Shown piece by piece: positions 25,052 through 31,671 of a stretch of DNA of 58,390 nucleotides. Source of the stretch: Bacillota bacterium. Lineage in GTDB: Bacteria; Bacillota; Clostridia; Oscillospirales; Acutalibacteraceae. The notes below the pieces were generated by a model, which was given only the letters and a program-made list of their open reading frames with translations, did no database searches and was not told the origin of the DNA. The stretch covers positions 1 through 58,390 of the forward strand of contig JAEZGM010000040.1 of NCBI GenBank assembly GCA_023416955.1, written 5' to 3'. The position numbers and the translations under genes are program-made. Each line of letters opens with the position of its first letter. Position 1 is the stretch's first letter.

Positions 25052-25948
25052 ATGAATATGGAAGAAACAGCGCTGCCGTTGAAAAAGAGCGCGGCGCGCA
25101 GGCAAATCAAACCGGGTAAAATATTTACTTATCTTATTTTGTCCCTCTGGGCCCTTTCTACCATATATCCGTTTATCTGGGTGATTCAAAATTCGTTTAA
25201 GCTCAAGGGCGAAATCCGTTCTGATTCTTTTTCTATTCCATTTGGCCGCAGCTTTACGCTGGACAATTATAAAACCGCTTTCGACCGTGTGGATATTTTA
25301 GGCGCGTATAAAAACAGCCTGATTATCTCCGGTGTAGTGACGATTGTGGTTATTCTGCTGGCAGGCTTTGCGGCTTATGGAATGGCACGCTACCGGTTCA
25401 AAGGCCGTTCGTTCCTGCAGGCGCTGATTGTCGCCAGCATGATGTTCCCGGTGTTTTCCACGATTATTCCGGTCTTCCGCATGATGTTCAGCTGGCACAT
25501 TGTGAACACTCAGAGCGTCAGCCTTTCTCAGTTGAGCGTCATTCTGCCGCAGATAGCGGGCAACCTTTCGTTCGCCATCGTCGTCCTGATGGGCTTTATC
25601 CGCGGCCTTCCTGTTGATTTGGAGGAAGCGGCGTATCTGGAAGGCTGTAACATTTATCAGATCTTTTTCAAAGTAATCATACCGGTGGCGAAACCGTCGT
25701 TTGCGACCGTCGCTATTTTTACTTTCCTTTGGTCATATAACGACCTCTTCACGCAGATGTTTTTCCTGCGATACAAGGACGCGTTTACCATTACGCGTCT
25801 GCTCAACGAAATTACGTCGATTGCCGGCGTCAATTATGGATTGATGGCTGCTGCGGTTGTTCTGGTCGTTGTGCCGGTGCTGATCGTTTATATTTTCCTG
25901 CAGAAAAACATCATTAAAGGTCTGACGGTTGGGGCAGTGAAAGGCTGA
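25052..25948 (+). CDS. Sugar ABC transporter permease, MalG-type
   Basis: 298 residues with six predicted membrane helices and the EAA loop EEAAYLEGCNIYQIFFKVIIPVA. The N-terminal WALSTIYPFIWVIQNSFK is typical of the second CUT1 permease. It starts at ATG 25052 (or 25058), with AAAGGA 15 nt or more upstream, and may rely on coupling to the mini-ORF just before it. It is the last transport gene and is followed by a strong terminator. With its MalF-type partner it forms the channel for the substrate bound by the lipoprotein. Confidence 0.92.
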   Translation: MNMEETALPLKKSAARRQIKPGKIFTYLILSLWALSTIYPFIWVIQNSFKLKGEIRSDSFSIPFGRSFTLDNYKTAFDRVDILGAYKNSLIISGVVTIVVILLAGFAAYGMARYRFKGRSFLQALIVASMMFPVFSTIIPVFRMMFSWHIVNTQSVSLSQLSVILPQIAGNLSFAIVVLMGFIRGLPVDLEEAAYLEGCNIYQIFFKVIIPVAKPSFATVAIFTFLWSYNDLFTQMFFLRYKDAFTITRLLNEITSIAGVNYGLMAAAVVLVVVPVLIVYIFLQKNIIKGLTVGAVKG

Positions 25949-25956
25949 AAGTCATA

Positions 25957-26012
25957 AAATCAGCGCAGGTATATTTTGATGCTTAGCAAAAGATATACCT
26001 GCGCTGATTTGT
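25957..26012 (+). terminator. Intrinsic terminator after the transporter operon
   Basis: A perfect 18-bp inverted repeat (25957-25974 with 25993-26010, core CAGCGCAGGT/ACCTGCGCTG), followed by TTTGTTTG. It lies between the second permease and the response regulator. Confidence 0.85.
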
Positions 26013-26101
26013 TTGTGGTATAATAGGCTCAAACCTACGGGTGTGGGCCAGAGTTGGCATTGTGGGGATAAATTTCAGGAAGTTCTTCCGGAGGACTGCT
26101 T

Positions 26102-26866
26102 ATGTATAAAGTAATCATAGTGGATGATGAAGACATTATTGTAGAGGGCCTGAAAAAGGTCGTGGATTGGAGCAAGTACGGCTGCGAGGTTGTCGGTACC
26201 GCTTCCGACGCAAGGTTAGGCGCCAGGGTGATCCGTGAAAAGTGCCCCGATATTTTATTTACGGACATCAAAATGCCGGAGATGGATGGCCTTACCATGC
26301 TGGCCGGACTGAAAGGGGAATTTCCTGAACTTCAGATTACCGTGCTCACCGGTTACCGCGACTTTGAGTACGCAAAACGCGCGATTCATTTGGGCGTTAC
26401 AAGATTTTTACTGAAGCCGTCCAAGATGAGCGAGCTGGAAGAGGCACTCAAGGTAATGACAGAGAACCTCGGCAAGCTGCGCGTCAAATCGACCGAAGAG
26501 GAAGAAAAGACGGAAGAGGACACGCAGGAAAGCAGTGCGGCAAGCAGCTTTATTGTTCGAAGCGCCTTGAAGTACATCGAAGTGCATTATGCCGAGAAGC
26601 TGACGCTGACGGAGCTTGCGGAGAGAACCTATGTCAGCCAGTGGTATTTGAGTAAGTTGCTGAATAAATTCACAGGAAAAAGCTTTAGCGACTTGCTAAA
26701 CCAAACCCGGGTCGAAAAAGCGGAAAAGCTGCTGCGGGATCCTTCCCTGAAAATTCACGAAATATCGGAAATGCTCGGTTTTAACGATGTTACACACTTT
26801 TCTCATATTTTTAAAAAATACAAGCAGGTGTCGCCCAATGAATACCGTAACGGGATCTATCACTGA
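26102..26866 (+). CDS. AraC-type response regulator (YesN family)
   Basis: 254 residues: a receiver domain (VDDEDIIVEG, phospho-acceptor Asp55 in LFTDIKMPEMDG, LLKPSK), a short acidic Glu/Thr-rich linker (about residues 130-145), then an AraC double helix-turn-helix ending in the family signature GFNDVTHFSHIFKKYKQVSPNEYR. GGAGGA precedes the ATG at 26102. It is the natural partner of the YesM kinase at 20810 and would switch on the transporter and phosphorylase genes. It is shorter than many YesN proteins, which have a long central region. Confidence 0.92.
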   Translation: MYKVIIVDDEDIIVEGLKKVVDWSKYGCEVVGTASDARLGARVIREKCPDILFTDIKMPEMDGLTMLAGLKGEFPELQITVLTGYRDFEYAKRAIHLGVTRFLLKPSKMSELEEALKVMTENLGKLRVKSTEEEEKTEEDTQESSAASSFIVRSALKYIEVHYAEKLTLTELAERTYVSQWYLSKLLNKFTGKSFSDLLNQTRVEKAEKLLRDPSLKIHEISEMLGFNDVTHFSHIFKKYKQVSPNEYRNGIYH

Positions 26867-26932
26867 AACAAGCTGATGTCCGCTTTACAAATATTCAATG
26901 CGAAAGACAGCGGGAATCCGCAGAAATATGTA

Positions 26933-27000
26933 CGGTCAGCTCACTTTAGAAAACATCCAAGAAAATCGAGATTGGTTCTGTTGTCAAACGAACTGAATAT
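26933..27000. repeat. MITE-like repeat, family C, copy 1
   Basis: About 68 bp. It contains CTTTAGAAAACATCCAAG in the left arm and a GTCAAACGAACTGA right arm, matching the other family-C copies but with decayed tips. Confidence 0.65.
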
Positions 27001-27011
27001 GTTTACATAGG

Positions 27012-27056
27012 AAAACCCGAACGAGGCAGCTTTTTTGCGGCATCGCTCGGGTTTTT
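27012..27056. terminator. Bidirectional terminator between convergent genes
   Basis: AAAACCCGA-CGA on the left and TCG-TCGGGTTTTT on the right (one mismatch) lie between the + strand response regulator and the - strand yeiH-like gene. Confidence 0.75.
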
Positions 27057-27073
27057 CGTTTATATATTGAATC

Positions 27074-28066
27074 CTATACATGAAGAATCAGACGCTGAAC
27101 TCCCAGTGAGGTAAGTGCCAGCACAGCCCAGCAAATAAAACCGAGTAAAATAGGTTTTCCGCCGCTCTTTACGAGTTTAACTAAATTAGTATTCAGCCCG
27201 ATAGCTGCCATCGCCACTACAATTACGAATTTTCCCGCCTGTGAAAGAAATCCGCTCATTCCTGCCGGCAGTGCCACGAATGTGTTGATCACAGAAGCTG
27301 CCACGAATCCGAGAACAAACCACGGAAATATCTTTGCAATATTGTAGCTGCCTTTTTGCTTCCCCGCGTTCTTTTTCGAGGTGTACAGCGCCAGAACGAG
27401 CGTTACGGGAACAATCATCAACGTTCTTGTGAGCTTTACGATTACAGCAAGATTTCCCGCCGCATTGCTGAAAGAATAGCCAGCCGCTACTACAGAGGAA
27501 GTATCGTTCACTGCGGTTCCCGCCCACAGGCCAAAGCTCTGGTCGCTCATGCCCATAACATGCCCAAGAAAGGGGAACAGGAAAGCTGCGATGACGTTAT
27601 AAAGGAATATGGTTGAAATGGACTGCGCAACCTCATCGTCGTCGGCGTGGATTACCGGTGCCGTTGCCGCAATTGCCGACCCGCCGCATATTGCGGAGCC
27701 CACGCCGATCAATGTCTTGGTGTTTCCGTCCAGCTTCAGGAGCTTTCCCGCGACAAAAGCGGTTACAAAGGCTGCCGTCAGCGTAAACGCCATTAATACC
27801 AGTGTTTGTTTACCGACTTTAAACACGTTGAAAAGATTCATGTCAAAGCCCAAAAGAATAATAGAATATTGCAGAAGTTTTTTCGAAGTGTAGCTGATGC
27901 CGTCGCTGAAATAAGAGGGCCTTTTCCAAAAAGCCAGAATCATACCGAATAATATTCCAAGTACAGGGCTTCCTACAATGGGGACCGCCTTCCCGATGAA
28001 CCATGCGGGAACCGCGATCACAGCCGCAAGCGCGATGCCCGGTAATTTATTGACGAGTGTTTTCAA
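27074..28066 (-). CDS. YeiH-family putative sulfate exporter (UPF0324)
   Basis: 330 residues, strongly hydrophobic, with about ten membrane segments. The family signature regions are visible: GSPVLGILFGMI near the N-terminus, the GFDMNLF turn, ICGGSAIAATAPVI, and GTAVNDTSSVVAAGYS in the middle. YeiH proteins are annotated as putative sulfate or organosulfonate exporters, and direct evidence of the substrate is thin. The gene is divergent from a LysR regulator at 28340, the usual yeiH-yeiE-type arrangement, so it is likely controlled by it. AGGAGG is found upstream of the ATG on the minus strand. Confidence 0.87.
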   Translation of the reverse strand: MKTLVNKLPGIALAAVIAVPAWFIGKAVPIVGSPVLGILFGMILAFWKRPSYFSDGISYTSKKLLQYSIILLGFDMNLFNVFKVGKQTLVLMAFTLTAAFVTAFVAGKLLKLDGNTKTLIGVGSAICGGSAIAATAPVIHADDDEVAQSISTIFLYNVIAAFLFPFLGHVMGMSDQSFGLWAGTAVNDTSSVVAAGYSFSNAAGNLAVIVKLTRTLMIVPVTLVLALYTSKKNAGKQKGSYNIAKIFPWFVLGFVAASVINTFVALPAGMSGFLSQAGKFVIVVAMAAIGLNTNLVKLVKSGGKPILLGFICWAVLALTSLGVQRLILHV

Positions 28067-28089
28067 AACATCTCCTCCTTTTGTTCTTG

Positions 28090-28152
28090 ATAGTCAGTTT
28101 ACTGAAAACATCCAAGAAAATGGAGATTGGCTTTGTTTTCAAATGAACTGAC
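28090..28152. repeat. MITE-like repeat, family C, copy 2
   Basis: Short form (63 bp). Left tip ATAGTCAGTTTACTGAAAAC, right tip ending GTTTTCAAATGAACTGAC. It directly abuts copy 3, so the two lie head-to-tail in the yeiH/lysR promoter gap. Confidence 0.75.
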
Positions 28153-28255
28153 ATAGTCAATTCGCTTTAGAAAACATCCAAGAAACAAGCGCAAAGTCTT
28201 TGATTTATGGATTTTACGCTTGGAGATTGGCTTTGTTTTCAAATGAACTGACTAT
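28153..28255. repeat. MITE-like repeat, family C, copy 3 (long form)
   Basis: 103 bp running from ATAGTCAATTCGCTTTAGA to CAAATGAACTGACTAT, with an internal insert (CAAGCGCAAAGTCTTTGA and on) absent from the short form. It has the same length as copy 4 at 36793, which is in the opposite orientation. Confidence 0.75.
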
Positions 28256-28265
28256 ATGATACGCC

Positions 28266-28294
28266 TTGACTTTGAATAAGTAAAATATTATTAT
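28266..28294 (+). promoter_or_regulatory. Promoter of the LysR-type regulator gene
   Basis: TTGACT (28266-28271) and TATTAT (28289-28294) with a 17-bp spacer. The surrounding AT-rich dyads could hold the LysR operator. Confidence 0.6.
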
Positions 28295-28339
28295 TTGATT
28301 TATATTATAAGTAAACTATTATAGAAGGTGGGAAGCTCA

Positions 28340-29224
28340 ATGACATTAAGGCATTATAAAATATTTGTGGCCGTGTGTGATACGATGAATATGACCTCCG
28401 CGGCGGAAAGCCTGTTCATCTCGCAATCCGCCGTCAGCCAGACTATTTCTGAACTGGAAAGCCATTATAATGTTCGGCTTTTCGAGCGGCTTTCCAGAAA
28501 GCTGTACCTGACACAGGCCGGTCAAAAGTTGCTGAGCTATGCGCGCCACATCATCCGCATGAACACAGAAGTGGAAAATGACATGAAGACGCTGCACCAA
28601 AACGCTTCCATCCGTATCGGTGCGAGTCTCACCGTAGGGACGCATGTGCTGCCCCGGCTTGTTTCCAATTTTAAAAAAGAGAATCCAGAAACCGAGGTTA
28701 CGGTTCATGAAGATAATACGGAGCAAATTGAGAAGCTGATTTTAATAGATCAAATTGACTTTGGTCTCGTTGAGGGCGAAACCGCGTCGCCGGAACTTGT
28801 AAACCAGGCATTTATGGACGATGAATTGGTGCTGATCTGCGCGCCGACCCACCGCTTTGCCTTGTGCAGCGAAACAGAGCCGAAAGAGCTGGAGCAGGAG
28901 GAATTTATTGTCCGAGAAAAGGGCAGCGGAACCCGAAAAACGTTCGAAGATAAAATGGCAGCCAATCATTTGTCATGGAAGGTGACGTGGACCTGCAATA
29001 ATGCTGATACAATCAAAATGGCGGTATCGGAGGGACTGGGAGTGTCCGTCATTTCCGAGCGTGCGGTCTCAAATGAAGTCCGATCAGGCACACTATGCCA
29101 GACAGGCATAAAGGGGATTGAGTTTAAAAGGCAGTTTAAGGTGATTTATCACCGGAATAAATATTTGACAGAATCGATGAAGAGTTTTATAGCCAGTCTT
29201 CCCGCTGTTTACCCGACTTTTTAA
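28340..29224 (+). CDS. LysR-family transcriptional regulator (CysL/YeiE-like)
   Basis: 294 residues: an N-terminal winged HTH (MTLRHYKIFVAVCDTMNMTSAAESLFISQSAVSQ, shown here only as its key elements HTH and SQSAVSQTI) and a C-terminal periplasmic-binding-like effector domain with IGASLTVGTHVLPRL. The start at ATG 28340 has AGGTGGG upstream; the GTG at 28328 lies inside the RBS. It is divergent from the yeiH-like gene, which it probably regulates. Its stop codon lies at the edge of a family-A repeat remnant. Confidence 0.9.
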   Translation: MTLRHYKIFVAVCDTMNMTSAAESLFISQSAVSQTISELESHYNVRLFERLSRKLYLTQAGQKLLSYARHIIRMNTEVENDMKTLHQNASIRIGASLTVGTHVLPRLVSNFKKENPETEVTVHEDNTEQIEKLILIDQIDFGLVEGETASPELVNQAFMDDELVLICAPTHRFALCSETEPKELEQEEFIVREKGSGTRKTFEDKMAANHLSWKVTWTCNNADTIKMAVSEGLGVSVISERAVSNEVRSGTLCQTGIKGIEFKRQFKVIYHRNKYLTESMKSFIASLPAVYPTF

Positions 29225-29310
29225 GTTCAAAACAGATCCGCTTGATTGCATCGGTTCATGCTAATATTTTAGTAATTCTCACAATCCTTACCATTTTACA
29301 AATAAGCCCT
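29222..29310 (-). repeat. MITE-like repeat, family A, copy 2 (half element)
   Basis: About 89 bp matching, in reverse complement, the first half of the family-A element, from AGGGCTTATTTGTAAAATGG through AAAATATTAGCATG to TTTGAACTTAA. The other end is missing. The lysR stop codon is at its boundary. Confidence 0.7.
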
Positions 29311-29331
29311 GACAAAACGCAATTTCAGTCA

Positions 29332-29389
29332 AACGAACAAGGGTGCTGCAAAATGAATGAAAACTCATTTTGCAGCACCCTTGTTCGTT
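29332..29389. terminator. Long perfect hairpin, family D copy 1, between convergent genes
   Basis: A perfect 25-bp inverted repeat (29332-29356 with 29365-29389; core GGGTGCTGCAAAATGA) with an 8-nt loop. It lies between the convergent lysR and yhgE-like genes. The same core recurs at 38949 and 50018. Confidence 0.8.
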
Positions 29390-29428
29390 ATTCTGTATAA
29401 TTGAAATGTAAATAAACCAAATTCGAAC

Positions 29429-31657
29429 TTATAAGTCCGCTTCTTTGAACTTATGCTCAAACATCATATTCAGCCGGTGAAACGGTTTTTTCAGTGCAGC
29501 CAAAAGCAAATAAACGCCGGCAAACGCGAGCAATGCATAAATGTTATGGTACACGCTGCCCCACTCCGGCCCGGCAATCGCTTCACGGAAGCCGTTGATC
29601 GCATAAGTAAACGGCCATAACGGTTCCATAGCACCAAAGATTTTGGGGTTTGTCTGAATCGGGTAGATACCCCCGGCTCCCGCAATCTGAAATACCATGA
29701 CGACCACGGCAATTGCCTTCCCGACATTGCCGAAAAGAGAGACAAGCGTAAAAATCATGATCGTAAAAGTCAGCGAGCAGAGAATGCTGAATACCATCAT
29801 CAGCCCGAAGTCCACCGGTTTTACGCCAAGAATAAAGACATCGCCCAGCGTGATGATGGTCGACTGTACAAAAGAAATAAGCAGGAACAGCTGCATTTTG
29901 CCAAAGTGCTTTTGTCTCAGGTTGAGCCGTATTCCGCCGATGGTGTTTTCACATTCAACAGACAGCAACGCGCACGCAAGCAGCGCTCCCACCCAGATGG
30001 CAAGTACCGTGTAGAAGGGCGTAAGTCCGACGCCGAACGTACCTCCTTCGTAAACGTCCACTTCCTTTACGTCCAGCGGTGAAGAAATAAAATCAGCTAC
30101 CGCGGAAGGGTTGTTCTCAACGATATTCAGAAGGTTGTCGACTCCGCTTTCTGAAAAACTGTTCATTTTATCGGAAAGCTGATTCAGGTTTGTTTGAAGT
30201 GTTGTAAGCAGATCATTCAGCTTGTTTGCCTGCTGTACGGAAAGTTGGCTGCTTGCGCTGCCAAAAACCGCCAGTGCGTTTAACTGGGGGATAGCGGATT
30301 TCGTCAGCTCAAGGACATCGTTTGTGTCGTCCAACTGTGTGGTCAAATTATTGACCATTGTGTTCAGCGTCGGAGAGCCCTGTGTGTAAAACGAATTGGT
30401 TACCGTCTGCACCTGTGTGGAAATTTCACTGCTGAGCTTGGAGATATCGGAAAGAGCGGTATCTATTTGATCCTTCGAAGCGCTTCCGGAGCTTATCAGT
30501 GGGATGAGATCAGTCAGTGTATTCTTTTCGTTAAGCACTAATTTATCCATGTATTTCATGCTGTCATACAGGAAAGTCAGCGAACTGAGCTGATAGGTAT
30601 TATTGAGTGTCTTGATATTCTTCATGTCGGCATTGAGCATGGTGTGGATGGAAGAGCAGATATTGACGGTTTGCTTCATGATGCCGATCACATCGGTGTC
30701 AATCGTGTTGGCGTTCATTTCCCGCAGTTTGGAAATCAGTGCCTGATTCTGGCTGTTCAGCGCTTGCAGTTGAACCATATCGCTATTTAAATCGGATGTA
30801 ATCGTCTGGACCGTTTGCTGTGTGCGCAAAGTCAGGGATTTTCCCGCCTGCGTCATTTTTTCCAGACTGTCAATCTGTTCCGTTACTTTAGGCAGCATGG
30901 AATTTGTCGTATTCAGATACCGCTGAAAATTCTTCGAATCGGTGTTTGCTTCACCGATATATTGTTTTAATTGTGAGATGCTGCCGTTTGCTTCTGTCAG
31001 GGTTGATTTCAGCTCAGTCAGCTGTGACTTGTCAAACTTTGCTTTCTCAGCGCCGGATTTCAGCATCGTAATGGCCTTTTCATTTACCGTTTTCACAAAA
31101 TTGCTCTGAATGTTGCTGATCAGCTTATCCTTGGCCACATTGGTAATTTTCGCGGCGATCGCGTTCAGCTTTTCGTTTACGCGGTAAGTAATGACCGGCC
31201 TCTGAGGAGTGGTGGTCGTCAGGCTGATCAGGCCGGAGGAAAAGTTGCGCGGAATTTCAATGAGCGCGTAGTATTTGCCTTCATTTAAGCCGTAATTGCC
31301 CTGCCACTCGTCAACAAAGTCCCAGCCGATGGACTTGTTTTTCTTGAGTTCTTCGATCACGCTGTTGCCTACATTGACCGCTTCACCGTTAAATACGGCG
31401 CCTTCGTCATTGTTAATAATAGCCACGGGTAAATTTCCGGTGTTGGAATATGGATCCCAGCAGGCATAAATATTAATCCAGGCGTACAGTGACGGCAGGA
31501 AGGCAAGGCCGAGCACCACAATCAGCGCTGAAATATTGTGCGTGATGGTTTTCAGATCTTTAAAAAAGACCTGAAAAACCGGCTTCAATCTGTAAAGCCA
31601 TCCGCTGCGGATTTTTGCCCCGACAGCACGCAGTGCGCGCAGCAATTTCTGCCTCAT
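29429..31657 (-). CDS. YhgE/Pip-family membrane protein (second of a tandem pair)
   Basis: 742 residues. One membrane helix near the N-terminus (about 38-60, followed by SLYAWINIYACWDPY) is followed by a long extracytoplasmic, coiled-coil-rich region (about 60-520). A cluster of roughly five membrane helices of ABC-2 permease type follows in the last 220 residues, with the Pip signature GAGGIYPIQTNPKIF. The family includes the lactococcal phage infection protein Pip and B. subtilis YhgE, and is distantly like EsaA/YueB of type VII secretion. The ATG at 31657 follows AAAGGAGG. It begins 14 bp after its homologous neighbour, so the two form an operon. Substrate unknown. Confidence 0.87.
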   Translation of the reverse strand: MRQKLLRALRAVGAKIRSGWLYRLKPVFQVFFKDLKTITHNISALIVVLGLAFLPSLYAWINIYACWDPYSNTGNLPVAIINNDEGAVFNGEAVNVGNSVIEELKKNKSIGWDFVDEWQGNYGLNEGKYYALIEIPRNFSSGLISLTTTTPQRPVITYRVNEKLNAIAAKITNVAKDKLISNIQSNFVKTVNEKAITMLKSGAEKAKFDKSQLTELKSTLTEANGSISQLKQYIGEANTDSKNFQRYLNTTNSMLPKVTEQIDSLEKMTQAGKSLTLRTQQTVQTITSDLNSDMVQLQALNSQNQALISKLREMNANTIDTDVIGIMKQTVNICSSIHTMLNADMKNIKTLNNTYQLSSLTFLYDSMKYMDKLVLNEKNTLTDLIPLISSGSASKDQIDTALSDISKLSSEISTQVQTVTNSFYTQGSPTLNTMVNNLTTQLDDTNDVLELTKSAIPQLNALAVFGSASSQLSVQQANKLNDLLTTLQTNLNQLSDKMNSFSESGVDNLLNIVENNPSAVADFISSPLDVKEVDVYEGGTFGVGLTPFYTVLAIWVGALLACALLSVECENTIGGIRLNLRQKHFGKMQLFLLISFVQSTIITLGDVFILGVKPVDFGLMMVFSILCSLTFTIMIFTLVSLFGNVGKAIAVVVMVFQIAGAGGIYPIQTNPKIFGAMEPLWPFTYAINGFREAIAGPEWGSVYHNIYALLAFAGVYLLLAALKKPFHRLNMMFEHKFKEADL

Positions 31658-31671
31658 ACCATTTCCTCCTT

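Noticed and set aside
26933..28255. Repeated CTTTAGAAAACATCCAAG units as a CRISPR array
   Set aside because: Units are scattered with unequal spacing, carry terminal inverted repeats and occur elsewhere singly; they are MITE-like, and no cas gene is present.
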